Notes: a model not told the origin generated them from the sequence alone. A stretch of DNA of 59,301 nucleotides from Gammaproteobacteria bacterium (GCA_028817405.1 JAPPPS010000102.1:1-59301); one strand, 5' to 3'. Positions 1 to 9,501 are shown, counted from the first letter of the stretch. Translations and numbers: made by a program.

Positions 1-70
1 GTGAAAGACGATGCTACCGCAACTCGCCCTCCCCCAGATTGAGGCGTTGCAGTTGCTTGTTGAATCCGCG
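1..70 (-). mobile_element. End of an IS30-like insertion sequence (partial)
   Basis: These 70 bases are the exact reverse complement of positions 37976-38045, which form the leader between the outer end of an IS30-type element and its transposase start. The element therefore points out of the window to the left, with its outer end at about position 70 and its transposase beyond position 1. Identity of the two copies is seen directly; the IS30 assignment comes from the transposase remnant at 38067. Confidence 0.75.
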
Positions 71-333
71 GAATATAGTCGCTGCGCTTCCTGTTTTTCT
101 ACCATCAGGAATTGCGAATTAGAGTCCATCGCCGGCTCGTCCGTCACCACCGCGTGGGCCGCTTCGCGCCGGTACCGTACTTAAAGACTCTGGACTCCGG
201 TTGCCACCAGAGTGGCAATGAGGGACTCCGGGTCGGGGCCCGGCGTGGCGATGGAGAATTCCCGCCATTTATTCGCCTCTCCTGCCGCGGCGTGGTCCGT
301 TAAGTTGGCGCCCGGCAACCCATGAAAGGGCAA
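71..333. other. Gene-free stretch with dispersed repeats
   Basis: No credible gene lies between the IS end and the first minus-strand gene. The stretch holds one arm of the dispersed hairpin repeat (about 181-200), a GGGTCGGGGCCCGG block near 230-243 that recurs at 39940 and 52363, and a degenerate copy of the inverted repeat found at 33710 and 39729 (about 295-318). It looks like accumulated repeat debris downstream of the three-gene operon. Confidence 0.6.
181..200 (+). repeat. Dispersed hairpin-repeat arm
   Basis: This copy contains GACTCTGGACTCCGG, the right arm of the intergenic repeat family found complete at 50672-50733 and 52307-52363. Here only one arm is intact. A second GGACTCCGGGTCGGGG block follows at about 223-238. 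Confidence 0.7.
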
Positions 334-1245
334 CTACTCCAATTCCCCGAAAAGCAGCGGCGTGCCAAATTCCTCCACAGTGGCGTTTCCATTCTCAAAA
401 TACCGTTGCCAGAATGTTTTCAGTCTGCTCACCCGGTCGGAATCCAAATAGCCCTTTGCTCCAAACCCGAGCCCGACAACATACACGCGAACATTTTCCC
501 CAAAATCACCAATCAACCCCTCGCTTTTCGCTTTTTCAATTTCCGTTTCCGGGTCAATTTTACGAACCCCGCCGGCCAGGTAAAAACTGGTCACGGAAGA
601 GTTCTCCAGCATGTCCGAGACCAGCAGGATAATCTTTTGCGGCGCTTTGTACTCTCTGATATGCGCGCTCAGCCGATGCATGTTAAACAAGATTTCAGAC
701 TTCGGGATGCTGGTGCTGTATGCGTTAAACACTTTCCGAATCGCTTTGGCGGTCTGCGCTTTCGCCGCATGCGCCTGCCTTTTGTGCAGGCGGTAAAATT
801 TTACGCGCGCGCTTCGTTTTATGTTGTCGATAAAATCATCCGAGGGTTCATGGTCAAGCAGCCCGCCGGTTACGATTTCGGCGCTCCGCCCCGGCACATA
901 TGCCGAAAACCGAATCACTTGCACCGCCCGCCCCGGCGACAACCAATTCACCGCCAATTCCTGCACCGAGCGCGGTACTTTCGGATGTTCATTCAAACTT
1001 GTGGTTTCATCCATCAGCACAAACAAAACCCCGCGCGGCTCGCCCGGCAACCCGGCCTTTCCGCCAACCGCTTGATACGACGATTTTGGAAAAGGCACTT
1101 CAAATGCGGCCGCGGACCATGCCGGAAGCAGCAGTCCTAAACCGGCAACCAGCGATGTCTTGAGTGCGTTCAAGGCGTTTTTGCGCGCGCCGGCGGCGCG
1201 GCGCGCATGCCGCGGATGATGTTTCAGCGACGCCGGAGAATTCAT
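334..1245 (-). CDS. Exported VWA-like protein of unknown function
   Basis: A 303-residue protein, last of three coupled genes. The start at 1245 overlaps the upstream stop as ATGA; an earlier in-frame start at 1284 is possible. A basic N-terminus followed by a hydrophobic stretch (ALKTSLVAGLGLLLPAWSAA) looks like a signal peptide. After it, a beta strand with DETTSL resembles the DxSxS metal-site motif of von Willebrand factor A domains, and a later strand ILLVSDML fits the core of such a fold. The fit is by pattern only, and the third metal-site position cannot be pinned down. It may act in the periplasm with the lipoprotein and membrane protein encoded upstream. Function is unknown. Confidence 0.6.
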   Translation of the reverse strand: MNSPASLKHHPRHARRAAGARKNALNALKTSLVAGLGLLLPAWSAAAFEVPFPKSSYQAVGGKAGLPGEPRGVLFVLMDETTSLNEHPKVPRSVQELAVNWLSPGRAVQVIRFSAYVPGRSAEIVTGGLLDHEPSDDFIDNIKRSARVKFYRLHKRQAHAAKAQTAKAIRKVFNAYSTSIPKSEILFNMHRLSAHIREYKAPQKIILLVSDMLENSSVTSFYLAGGVRKIDPETEIEKAKSEGLIGDFGENVRVYVVGLGFGAKGYLDSDRVSRLKTFWQRYFENGNATVEEFGTPLLFGELE

Positions 1246-2636
1246 TCGCCTGAGGAAAGCGCCTTGTGCTTTTCCACGCTCCACTCCCCGCGCTTTTCCA
1301 GTTTGGCGTGCAGATTGGTATGCGCGCTGACTTTGTTCGCGGCTTTCACAAGATTGTCGAAGTATTTGCTCAGCGCGCCGTCGGCTTTGGCATGCAATCT
1401 CTCTTTGTCCGCCTTTCGGGCGAGTTCAAACTCTTCCTGCGAGCCTTTCCATTTCGAATATGTGCGTATATCCCGGTATGACTTTTCGCTCTTGTCGCAG
1501 TACAGGCTGTACCGGTATCCAAGGTAACCGCCGAAAAAATTCACCAGAATAAAAATCATGCTGAGCAGCGTCAAAGCGGCAAGCAACCCCCTCTTTTGCC
1601 GCTCGACGGCGCGCGAAGCGACCGCCAGTTGGTTGTCGTCCTCGAGTTCCTGGACTTCATCGGGGATGTCATCATCAAACAAGTCGCCTCTTGTCGCCTC
1701 GATAAACTCGCCCTCAATAATGTCGATGTTCAGGTTGTAGCGCTGCGTAAACGCCAGCAAAACCAGCCCCAGCACAACGATGACGGACACCGCCAAATAC
1801 CAGGGCTTGTGCCGGTCGGAAAAATTGACGCTGGAGTCGATGCGCGTAATTTGGCTCTTGCTTTCCTTTGGCAGCCGTTCGTCCATGCTCTTTATCTTTT
1901 TCATGCGGTACAGTTGTTTGCCCGCATGGTGCACCAGCCAGCCGAGTACGCTGGCGCATACGATTCCGACAAAAACACCGACCCAGCGCTCGGCCGCGCG
2001 CGTGAAGTCGGCGACGAACGCGGACGCAATCAGCGTGATGGCGGCGGCCTCAAGCAGCAAAAACAGCAGCAGCACTAAAAACAACCACCACGGCGTCAGT
2101 TCGCGCGAATCCTCGTGCAGCAACTCCAGCCATTTTTTGCCCTTCTCGAAATCGTCTTTCGTCACTTTCTCGCCTTTGCCGCGCCTGATTTCATACACCG
2201 TTACCGCGGTCACAAACAACAGGATTAACCCCATCAAAAACAGCAGCGGCACATTGGAAAACCGCTCCACATAGATGCTGAGGCAATCCCAAAACCCGCT
2301 GTCCGGCGGGCAATCGACGCCGCGATTTTCGACATACTCGCCCGGCGCGCCCACCGCATGCCAAAGGCCGTAGCCAATCGCGCAGAGAATGGCGAGCGAC
2401 CAGAAATAGTTGTTCATTCTTCGGATTTGCCCGAAGTCGCCCTCGAACGTCAGGTAATTTCCGGCCAGCGCCTTTTCGTACTTGGTCGGCTTTTTGCCCT
2501 CAAAATCCCGCTCTTGGGCGCCGACCTTCTCCGGCGAGTTCGGGTCCGCAATGTCGTTGCGGACCTTTCGCCGCAACAACAGCACGAAAGCCGAGCGAAT
2601 ATTCAGCCAGTGCCAACTGAGCCAGTTGCCGATCAT
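1242..2636 (-). CDS. Six-TM membrane protein of unknown function
   Basis: A 464-residue protein. The start at 2636 is chosen because GGAGGT lies seven bases upstream and the start overlaps the preceding stop as TGATG; a start at 2651 is less likely. About six hydrophobic segments are visible: FWSLAILCAIGYGLW, LLFLMGLILLFVTAVTV, WLFLVLLLFLLLEAAA, VFVGIVCASVLGWLV, LAVSVIVVLGLVLLAF and a last pair near GLLAALTLLSMIFILVNFF. Hydrophilic stretches between them include a basic N-terminus and a charged C-terminal tail of about 90 residues, probably helical. I do not recognise the family. Translational coupling on both sides implies that the three products act together at the inner membrane. Confidence 0.7.
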   Translation of the reverse strand: MIGNWLSWHWLNIRSAFVLLLRRKVRNDIADPNSPEKVGAQERDFEGKKPTKYEKALAGNYLTFEGDFGQIRRMNNYFWSLAILCAIGYGLWHAVGAPGEYVENRGVDCPPDSGFWDCLSIYVERFSNVPLLFLMGLILLFVTAVTVYEIRRGKGEKVTKDDFEKGKKWLELLHEDSRELTPWWLFLVLLLFLLLEAAAITLIASAFVADFTRAAERWVGVFVGIVCASVLGWLVHHAGKQLYRMKKIKSMDERLPKESKSQITRIDSSVNFSDRHKPWYLAVSVIVVLGLVLLAFTQRYNLNIDIIEGEFIEATRGDLFDDDIPDEVQELEDDNQLAVASRAVERQKRGLLAALTLLSMIFILVNFFGGYLGYRYSLYCDKSEKSYRDIRTYSKWKGSQEEFELARKADKERLHAKADGALSKYFDNLVKAANKVSAHTNLHAKLEKRGEWSVEKHKALSSGE

Positions 2637-3679
2637 CAGAAAAACCTCCATTGAGGGTTAATGTCGTTGGGAAGTTTTATGGAAAAGTGGGTTTTCCATG
2701 TATGAATCTCTCCCCGCTCCAGATAAAAAACCCGCCCCGGGAAATCGTGCAACTTGCCGAAATCCCGCTTTGTGAATTGACGCACCAAAACATCCACCCC
2801 TAAAATTCCGCCGCGCTTGACCGCGTCTTCGTTCGCTTTCCAGCGAAACAACGCCAGCGATTTGTCATGCGCGGCCGGATACGAGACCGACATGCCGTCC
2901 AGCGTTTCTTGCGCCACCCACTTTCCGCCCGCCTTTTGGTAAACCATGACGGTGGAATCGGAGGTCGCCACGCGTCGATTATGCAAAATCGACACCGGAG
3001 CAATCGCCAGAAAATGTTTTCCGGCGCGCATGCGCATAACCGCGTTTTTGTAGCCCGGCAGATAATCCTTCAAGTCATGGCGGTGACTCTCGGCGTCGCC
3101 ATCTTGACCGGCGGCCGGAAAATCATCTTTCATAAACGTCGGTATGTCCCGCGCCGCGGATGCAAACACCTTGGAAATAAAAAACGACGATGATTCCGAT
3201 GCGATGGTTTGCATGTCCGGCAACAAGTCGGCGGAGAGTTTGTCGTCATAACGCCGGCCGTCAAAAGTGATGATGCAACTCACCGTACCGTAACGCGCAT
3301 CCGCCATGGTTTTCGGTTCCGGCTTCGAATCAATTTGGCGCGCGGATTCATCCTGTTCCGGCGCAGGTTGCGGTTCACGCTCGATTTTCGTGATGTTGAT
3401 GACAACCGCGCCCGGTTTTGTCTCGCCGCCGGCGTTTAATTCGGCATCAAGAACCGGGTCCGCTTCATCGGACTCATCATTCCATGCGTCGGCAGCATGC
3501 GGGGAAACCGCCAACGCCTCGCCGATAACATCATCGTTATACGGATAAGTCGAGACGGTCTCTTGCGGTGCGGCGGCCGATTGTTTGTCGTCCGGGAGCG
3601 ATGCGCAGCCGCCGAGGACAACCATCATGCCCGGCAGCAAAACGCCGCCGCGCCAATCCAAATCGTTGAAATGATTCAT
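2636..3679 (-). CDS. Lipoprotein of unknown function
   Basis: A 347-residue protein opening the three-gene operon. The N-terminus ends in a lipobox, VVLGGC, at about residue 25, so the mature protein is expected to be lipid-anchored. Residues 30-110 are acidic and low-complexity, a likely linker. The rest has alternating strands, with phrases such as GTVSCIITFDGRRY and KHFLAIAPVSI, but no motif I recognise. The start at 3679 has a GGGGA element a few bases upstream; a start at 3694 is also open. Its stop overlaps the start of the six-TM gene. It could be the surface partner of that membrane protein; this is inference from the coupling. Confidence 0.65.
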   Translation of the reverse strand: MNHFNDLDWRGGVLLPGMMVVLGGCASLPDDKQSAAAPQETVSTYPYNDDVIGEALAVSPHAADAWNDESDEADPVLDAELNAGGETKPGAVVINITKIEREPQPAPEQDESARQIDSKPEPKTMADARYGTVSCIITFDGRRYDDKLSADLLPDMQTIASESSSFFISKVFASAARDIPTFMKDDFPAAGQDGDAESHRHDLKDYLPGYKNAVMRMRAGKHFLAIAPVSILHNRRVATSDSTVMVYQKAGGKWVAQETLDGMSVSYPAAHDKSLALFRWKANEDAVKRGGILGVDVLVRQFTKRDFGKLHDFPGRVFYLERGEIHTWKTHFSIKLPNDINPQWRFF

Positions 3680-4089
3680 CTCATTCCCCGTCAAAATCGA
3701 ACCGTTGCTCGGTCGCCGCCGAACCGGCCGTCCAGCGGCCGGCCGCGGTGCGCCCCCAAGGCGAAAGCCATGGGCAAGGCGGCGGCATATTCCAGAACGG
3801 ATAACGGCGCGGTTGTGGACATGTTTGCTCCGGTTGACGGTCGAATCATCCGGCGCAACGGCGCCGGGCCGTTGTCACAATCGCAGAAAACATTGAAAGC
3901 CCCGCCTATTCGCGCGGCGGGTAATTAGTCCGCCGGGTTTGGTGCTGTGGTATTCGGCAGGCAACCCGGCTAACGCGGGTTTTCTGCAATTGTGACAAGC
4001 GGGTTTATCGCACAGCCCGGCCGCGGTGTCAAGCGTGGCCGCGGGGCGGGGAAAATTTTTCGCTGAACCACCGCGGCGGCGCGGCCGCG
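3680..4089. other. Gene-free stretch between hemY and the lipoprotein operon
   Basis: About 400 bases without a credible gene. Two short inverted repeats are visible: CCCGCC/GGCGGG at about 3901-3922, and AACCCG/CGGGTT at 3963-3981. Either could end minus-strand transcription from hemY, but neither has a clear T-run on that strand. The promoter of the lipoprotein operon should lie here; I cannot place it. Confidence 0.45.
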
Positions 4090-5388
4090 TTAGCGCACTG
4101 CCGGCATGACGGTCGGGGTGTCGGTGTCGGTGGTTGCGGGCGGTGTCGGCGGGGGGTCGGGCTCGGGTGGCGGGGGCGGCGGGAGCGCGGCGGAGATGGG
4201 CGGCGGCGGGGCGGTGAGGCCTTGGCGGTAGCATCGCAGCGCGGCGTCTTTGTCGCCCATTTCCTCCAGCAACGCGCCGAGTTCGGCGCGCGCGGGGTTG
4301 GGCGCGCCGTTCGCCACCGCGCGCATGAACAGGCCGCGCGCTTGCTCGGGCCGGCGCGCGCGGCGGTGCAGCCGCGCCTGCGCCAGGGTCAGTTCCGGGC
4401 GCTCGCCGTATTTTTTTGCCCACGCTTCCGCGGCCTGGATTTGCGCGTCCGCGTCGGCCTCGGCTTGGCCGTACAACGCCGCCAACTGCGCGTTCCAGTC
4501 GCGGTTCAACGCCTTGCGCAGGGCCGTCTCGGCCGCCAAGTGCGCGCCGTCTTTGATGAGTTGCGCGCAGTAGTTGGCGACGACCGCCGGGTCTTTGCGC
4601 GCCGCGCGCGGCAGGGATTGGAACGCTTGGGTGGCGCGCACCGCGGCGCCGGGCGCGCCCCCGGACTTCCCCGGCAACGCCAAATAACGCGCATACGCCT
4701 CGCGCCGGCGCGCTTCCAACTCCGCGGCCGGGAACGCCTGCAGCCGCGTCAGCGCCGGCAGTATCTTCGCCAACGCCGCCCAATCCTGCTGCGCGCGGTA
4801 GATGTCGGCGAGCAAGCGCGCGGCCGCGGCGCTCTTCGGCGCGTTCGGCCGCAGCGCCTCCAAGGCCGCGCGCGCCGGCGCCATCTCCCCGGCCTGGCAG
4901 TGCAGCCGCGCGCGCGTCAGCGTAATCGCCAAGCGTTGCTTCGGATGCTGCGCCAGCGCCTCGTCGAGATAACGGTCGCGGCGGCGCAAGTGGCCCTGCT
5001 GCTGCGCCGAATACGCCGCGCCGAGATAGTTCAACAGCGGCGATTGGTTGTATTGCATTTTGCTCAAAAGTTGCCGCTCGGCCTCGGCCCAGTCGCCTTC
5101 AATCAGTCCCGCGTAGCCCTGCGCGGTGTGCGCCTGCGCGCGCGCGCGGCCGCGCCGTTCCCGCCACGCGCGCCACCGCCCGGGCGCGCGCACCGCGCCG
5201 GCGATGAAGTTCAGCGACAGATACAGCGCGGCGAACAGCGCCACCGTTGCCAGCACGAAAAACGCCAGCGGCATGCGCACCACATGCGGCGCGCGCGCCA
5301 CCACCACATAGCCGGGGTCTTGCACCGCCAACAAGACGAAGCCGACCGCCGCGCCCAAGGTGATGAGGGTGGTGATGACGAGTTTCAC
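4090..5388 (-). CDS. hemY: HemY-type inner-membrane TPR protein
   Basis: A 432-residue protein. Two N-terminal membrane helices (about residues 3-22 and 41-63) are followed by a long run of TPR-like helix pairs, for example LADIYRAQQDWAALAKILPAL, the layout of the gammaproteobacterial HemY family. HemY is encoded with hemX after hemC and hemD and is not the oxygen-dependent protoporphyrinogen oxidase of the same name. Its role in haem metabolism is unsettled. The last 45 residues are proline-rich (PPPPPPEPDPPPTPP) and go beyond the usual family end. It is separated from hemX by 185 bases of short repeats rather than the tight spacing of enteric genomes. Confidence 0.85.
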   Translation of the reverse strand: MKLVITTLITLGAAVGFVLLAVQDPGYVVVARAPHVVRMPLAFFVLATVALFAALYLSLNFIAGAVRAPGRWRAWRERRGRARAQAHTAQGYAGLIEGDWAEAERQLLSKMQYNQSPLLNYLGAAYSAQQQGHLRRRDRYLDEALAQHPKQRLAITLTRARLHCQAGEMAPARAALEALRPNAPKSAAAARLLADIYRAQQDWAALAKILPALTRLQAFPAAELEARRREAYARYLALPGKSGGAPGAAVRATQAFQSLPRAARKDPAVVANYCAQLIKDGAHLAAETALRKALNRDWNAQLAALYGQAEADADAQIQAAEAWAKKYGERPELTLAQARLHRRARRPEQARGLFMRAVANGAPNPARAELGALLEEMGDKDAALRCYRQGLTAPPPPISAALPPPPPPEPDPPPTPPATTDTDTPTVMPAVR

Positions 5389-5573
5389 GGGGTGGGCGGC
5401 GGCGATGGCGGCGGTGAAGACGGCGAAATTAGCGGCGGCGGAATCGGCGACGGGGAAGCGGCGGGCGTGGCGGCGAAGAATCAGCAGCGGGGAATCGGCG
5501 ACGGGGAATTAGCGGGTGCGGCGGGAATTTTGCGCGGCGGCGGCGAACAATCAGCGGCGCGAATCGGCGCGAC
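5389..5573. repeat. Short-repeat spacer between hemX and hemY
   Basis: The spacer is built of imperfect GGCGGCGATGGCGG and GGGGAATCGGCGACGGGGAA units; the second occurs at about 5447 and 5491. It seems non-coding and resembles the G-rich repeats inside several proteins of this window. Confidence 0.6.
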
Positions 5574-6785
5574 TCAGCGGCCAGTCGCCGCGCGCAACGC
5601 CTGCAGCGAGCCGGAAATATCCGGCAACTGCGGCGACGGCGACACCCGCGCCAGTTCGTCCAACCCCGCCAACCACGCGCGCGCAGCAGTCGACTCAGCG
5701 GCGAAATGCGCGGTGACCCACGCCGCGGCCGCGCCCATGCGCTCGGCGTACACCGCCTCATCGCCGCGCAAAAACGCCAGTTGCGCGGCCTCCAAAATCA
5801 ACCGCGCGTTGGCGTAAATCGCGGCGCGCAACTCCGCGGACAGCACCGGCCGGGCTTCCGCGTCGATGGTCTCAACCTGCACCAACGCGCCCAAGTCGGA
5901 GAGTAGATTTTTGCCGGCCGCCAACCAGCCGGTGGATGGGTTCTCGGATTCGCCGGCACCGGTTTCCGGCACCGTCGCGGCGCCGGTTTCCAGCACCGTC
6001 GCGGCCGAATCGAAGCCGGCCAGCGCATCGCCGGCCAGCGGCAATTCTTCCACCGCGGCCGCCAACGCCGCCAACCGGCGCAGCACCTCGGCCGCATCGG
6101 CCGGCGCCGCTTGGTCGAGGGCGGTGATTTCCTCGGCGAGGCGCGCGCGCACCGTCGCCAGCGCCGGGTCCGCCGCCTGCCGCAGAATATCGTCCGCTAA
6201 CCACAACGCCCGCCGCGCCAACGCCGCATCGCCGCCCAAGCGCAGGCGCTGATTGGCGATGACCAACAGATGCTCGGCTTCCGCCAGTCGCCACGCCTCC
6301 GCGTTGCCCAAGCGCGCGGCCTCGGCCCGCACCGCGGCCACCGTAACGGCCAACTCCCGCAGCGCGCGTTCGCGCTGCGCGTCCGCGGTTTGCAGCGCCT
6401 GCAGCCGCGCGTCGAGCGCCGCCACCGTCGCATCGGCCGCATCCAACCGGCCGCGTTGCGCCGCGACGGCATCCAGCCGGGCGTCGACCCGGGCCGCGGC
6501 ATCGGCGTGCGCGCGCAGGCGTTTTTCTATCGTCTCGAGTCGCGCGTCGACGGTGTCGCCGCCACCGTCGATGTCGGCGCCGCCGCCGTCGATGATGCCG
6601 GCGGCGGCGAGTCGCGGCTTAATTTCGCTCTCATAAACGATGTAGCCGCTGGCAAGCACCGCCAGCACCGCCAACCCGGCCGCGGCCCATGCCAACCCGC
6701 GGCCGGCCGGCGCCGGCCGGCCGCGCCGCCGGCGGCGTCTGGATTGCGGCGCGCGCGGCCCCGCTTGGGAAGAATCTTGAGTCAC
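5574..6785 (-). CDS. hemX: HemX family protein
   Basis: A 403-residue protein with a basic, Arg-rich N-terminus, one membrane helix (about residues 30-50), a coiled-coil-like stretch of repeated RLDA/ARL phrases (residues 75-150), and a helical C-terminal domain. In the family, HemX is a predicted membrane-anchored protein annotated as a uroporphyrinogen-III methyltransferase homologue, although it lacks the catalytic core. It lies between hemD and hemY as in other gammaproteobacteria, except that a DNA methyltransferase gene separates it from hemD. A short repeated phrase (TVLETGAATVPETGAG, about residues 260-276) reflects a local DNA duplication. Confidence 0.85.
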   Translation of the reverse strand: MTQDSSQAGPRAPQSRRRRRRGRPAPAGRGLAWAAAGLAVLAVLASGYIVYESEIKPRLAAAGIIDGGGADIDGGGDTVDARLETIEKRLRAHADAAARVDARLDAVAAQRGRLDAADATVAALDARLQALQTADAQRERALRELAVTVAAVRAEAARLGNAEAWRLAEAEHLLVIANQRLRLGGDAALARRALWLADDILRQAADPALATVRARLAEEITALDQAAPADAAEVLRRLAALAAAVEELPLAGDALAGFDSAATVLETGAATVPETGAGESENPSTGWLAAGKNLLSDLGALVQVETIDAEARPVLSAELRAAIYANARLILEAAQLAFLRGDEAVYAERMGAAAAWVTAHFAAESTAARAWLAGLDELARVSPSPQLPDISGSLQALRAATGR

Positions 6786-6840
6786 GGTAAAGGAATAATA
6801 GCCAATTCTAAGCGCCGCGATGCTGCGGTCAATCGCGCCG

Positions 6841-7611
6841 TTATTGGTTCAAGTCGCAGCCGATGAAGTTGCGCCCGCGCTGCATCGCCGCTTCCAACAC
6901 GGTGAAATCGCCGGCCGCGGGGTCGAGCACGGTGTCGCCGGCGTTGCTGACCGCGGCGATGAGTTCAGCCTGCAGGGCGACCGGTTTTTTATGCGGGTGA
7001 CCGTTGCCGCGGTTGCCGGCCGCCTTTTCCAGCCAGGTGTCGGGGATGGTGTGAATCTTCCAAACGCCTTTCGCTTTGCGCGGTTGTTTTTGCAGCACGA
7101 TGCAATATTCGGTGGTGCGGCGGCTGCGGTAACCCATGCCGATGCGGCCCTTGTTCCAGTTGATTAAGTCGACCACATCCAACGCGGTGCCGTCGAGCCA
7201 GGCGCGGAAACCGTTGCACAAGTGAAATTTGTCCAGCCACAAAAACAAATGGCCGCTTGGCATGAGCGTGGCGTCGATGCCTTTTACAAAGTCGGCGATG
7301 GTCGCCTCGCTCATCTGCTGCAACGCGCAGCGGCGTTGACTGCGCGACTGGCCTTCGTTGCCGTACGCCATCTTGTCGAGAATGCCGCGGTATTGCGGGT
7401 CAAAAAACGCCACCGGAATCGACTCCGCCGGCAATTTGGCAAGCAGTTTCAGCCCGTCCATTTTCAACCGCGTGTTGAGTCTCAAACCGCGCGGCATGGC
7501 GATGCGCGGCGATTGCACGCTGCGGATGCCGGAGAACACGCTCGGCGCCACGGCGGTGGGCGCGGCCGCGGCCGGCGCCGGCTCGACTCGCTTGGTCGCT
7601 GTTCGTGGCAT
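6841..7611 (-). CDS. Beta-class site-specific DNA methyltransferase
   Basis: A 256-residue protein that should transfer a methyl group from S-adenosylmethionine to an exocyclic amine of adenine or cytosine (N6/N4 class). The catalytic motif IV appears as DPQY (residue ~72), a variant of DPPY. It is followed by HPHKKP and, near the C-terminus, the SAM-binding motif in VLDPAAGDFT and the FIGCDLN strand. This order, catalytic before SAM-binding, is the beta class. No restriction endonuclease lies beside it, so it is an orphan enzyme. Residues 1-30 are Ala/Pro-rich and the start could be later. It sits between hemD and hemX, splitting a conserved cluster. Its target sequence cannot be read from the protein. 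Confidence 0.85.
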   Translation of the reverse strand: MPRTATKRVEPAPAAAAPTAVAPSVFSGIRSVQSPRIAMPRGLRLNTRLKMDGLKLLAKLPAESIPVAFFDPQYRGILDKMAYGNEGQSRSQRRCALQQMSEATIADFVKGIDATLMPSGHLFLWLDKFHLCNGFRAWLDGTALDVVDLINWNKGRIGMGYRSRRTTEYCIVLQKQPRKAKGVWKIHTIPDTWLEKAAGNRGNGHPHKKPVALQAELIAAVSNAGDTVLDPAAGDFTVLEAAMQRGRNFIGCDLNQ

Positions 7612-7673
7612 GCGGTTTCCCCGTGGTGAGCGCGTTGTGGTTCAAAGCGGTGGACGCGCAAACGCCGATAATA

Positions 7674-8534
7674 TCACGCCCGCGCCCAGGCAATGAGCGC
7701 GTCGACGGCCGATTCGTCGAGCGGTTGCGCGGCCGCGGTGACCGTGGTCGCGCCGCGCGCCCGGCAATGCGCGGCGACGCGCCGGCTGTATGCGAACACC
7801 GGGGTGGCCGCCGGCAAGTCGCGGCCGCCGGGCACGCCGCCGAGCAATTCCAGCAGCGCGTCCCACACCGCGGCGCTGCTGACCAGCGCCGCGTCGATGC
7901 CGCCGCCGCGCCACCGTTCGACTAACGGCGCGACCGGGCGGGCGGTGATGCGGCGGCGGTACGCGGCGACATGGCGGACCGATGCGCCGCGCGCGCGCAG
8001 GCCGCGCGCCAACGCTTCGCGCCCGGCCTGGCCGCGGAAAATCAGCGCGCGTTTGCCGGTCAGGTCGACGGCGCGCAACGCGTCCAACAGCCCCTCGCTG
8101 TCGATGCGCGCGGCCGGGCCGGCATCGACGCGGATGCCGGCCGCGGCGCAGGCGGCCGCGGTTTTTGGCCCCACCGCCGCGACTTGCGTGGTGGCGGGGA
8201 TGTCCAGGCCGAGGGCTTTCAACCGCGTCGCCACCGCATGCGCGGCGTGGACGCTGACAAAAATCGCCAGGTCGACCGCGGCCCGGTCGGCGTCCGCCAA
8301 GTCGCGCAGCGCGTTTCGCAATCGGGTTTCATCGGCCGGCGGTTCGATGTCGATGACCGGAAACAGCACCGCCTCGCCGCCGTGTTGTTCGATGCGCCGG
8401 GCAAGGGATTCGCCGGCCGCGCCCGGCCGCGTGACCAACACCCGCAGGCCGGCCAACGCGGCGGTTTGCGGCGCGGTTTGCGGCGTGGTTTCCGTGGGCG
8501 CGGTTTTTGGGCCCGGCCGGCCGCGCTCACGCAT
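7674..8534 (-). CDS. hemD: Uroporphyrinogen-III synthase
   Basis: A 286-residue protein that closes and isomerises hydroxymethylbilane to uroporphyrinogen III. The start at 8534 is preferred because it overlaps the hemC stop by eight bases and removes an unnatural Arg-rich stretch from the longer reading. The domain begins at about residue 30 with LRVLVTRP and includes [35 protein letters not shown] and [17 protein letters not shown]. These match the two-lobed HemD family, which is poorly conserved in sequence. It is translationally coupled to hemC, the preceding step. Confidence 0.9.
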   Translation of the reverse strand: MRERGRPGPKTAPTETTPQTAPQTAALAGLRVLVTRPGAAGESLARRIEQHGGEAVLFPVIDIEPPADETRLRNALRDLADADRAAVDLAIFVSVHAAHAVATRLKALGLDIPATTQVAAVGPKTAAACAAAGIRVDAGPAARIDSEGLLDALRAVDLTGKRALIFRGQAGREALARGLRARGASVRHVAAYRRRITARPVAPLVERWRGGGIDAALVSSAAVWDALLELLGGVPGGRDLPAATPVFAYSRRVAAHCRARGATTVTAAAQPLDESAVDALIAWARA

Positions 8535-9474
8535 CGCCGGTTTTCGCGGCCGCGATGAGAGCGGCCGCGCCGTTTGCGAGGAGGTCTTCGGCGGCCGCCT
8601 GGCCGATGGCTGCCGCTTCGTCGCGCGGCCCGCGTTTTTCGCTGTGCAGCAACCGCGCGCCGTCCGCCGAGATGACCCGCGCGCGCAGCGTGATTTCCCC
8701 GTCACCGCCGCCATCATGTAGTTCCGCGAACGCCGCTAACGGCAGGCGGCAGTCGCCGCCGAGTCCGGCCGTCACCGCGCGCTCGGCGGCCACGCACACC
8801 GCGGTGTCGGCGTGGTTCAACGCCGCGGCCCAATTAAGTACACGGTGGTCACCGTCGCGGCATTCGACGCCGATGGCCCCCTGGCCCGCGGCCGGCAGGC
8901 AGATGGCGGGCCGGATAATTTCGCGGATGCGCGCCTCCAATCCCAGCCGCTTCAGCCCCGCGGCCGCCAACACCATGGCGTCGCAATCACCGGCGTCGAG
9001 TTTGGCGAGGCGGCTGCCGACATTGCCGCGCAGGCCGGCGACGCGCAAGCGCGGGAATCTCGCGCGCAGTTGGCTCTGGCGGCGCAAACTGCCGGTGCCG
9101 AGCACCGCGTCCGGCGGCAAATCGGCGAGGGAAGCGGAGCGGTTGGAGATGAAGGCATCGCGCGGGTCGGCGCGCTCGCACACCGCCGCCAACACCAATC
9201 CCCGCGGCAACGCGGCCGGCATGTCTTTGAGCGAATGCACCGCCAAGTCGGCGTCGCCGCGCAGCAACGCGTGTTCCAACTCCTTCAAAAACACGCCCTT
9301 GCCGCCGACTTCCGCCAGCGGCCGGTCGCTGCGGTCGCCGGTGGTGGTGATTTCGCGCAACGCGATTTCGAGGCCCGGCGCGCGCCCGCGCAGCAAGTCG
9401 CGCACATATCGCGCCTGCCACAACGCCAGCGGACTGGCGCGGGTGGCGATGACGAGGCGCTCGCGGCCGGACAT
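8527..9474 (-). CDS. hemC: Porphobilinogen deaminase (hydroxymethylbilane synthase)
   Basis: A 315-residue cytoplasmic enzyme that joins four porphobilinogens into hydroxymethylbilane. Family landmarks are all present: [10 protein letters not shown] at the N-terminus, [37 protein letters not shown] and [10 protein letters not shown]. The cysteine that holds the dipyrromethane cofactor is in [12 protein letters not shown] near residue 242. Length matches the family. It follows the SPOR gene by 27 bases and overlaps hemD, so it is likely co-transcribed with argS. Confidence 0.96.
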   Translation of the reverse strand: MSGRERLVIATRASPLALWQARYVRDLLRGRAPGLEIALREITTTGDRSDRPLAEVGGKGVFLKELEHALLRGDADLAVHSLKDMPAALPRGLVLAAVCERADPRDAFISNRSASLADLPPDAVLGTGSLRRQSQLRARFPRLRVAGLRGNVGSRLAKLDAGDCDAMVLAAAGLKRLGLEARIREIIRPAICLPAAGQGAIGVECRDGDHRVLNWAAALNHADTAVCVAAERAVTAGLGGDCRLPLAAFAELHDGGGDGEITLRARVISADGARLLHSEKRGPRDEAAAIGQAAAEDLLANGAAALIAAAKTGDA

Positions 9475-9501
9475 GCGCGCGGGAGACGGTGCGCCGCGGA
9501 T

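Noticed and set aside
4222-5817. A 531-codon plus-strand open frame over hemY and hemX
   Set aside because: It is antisense to two recognised genes, rich in Arg/Gln/Val as expected for a shadow of high-G+C coding sequence, and shows no family motif.
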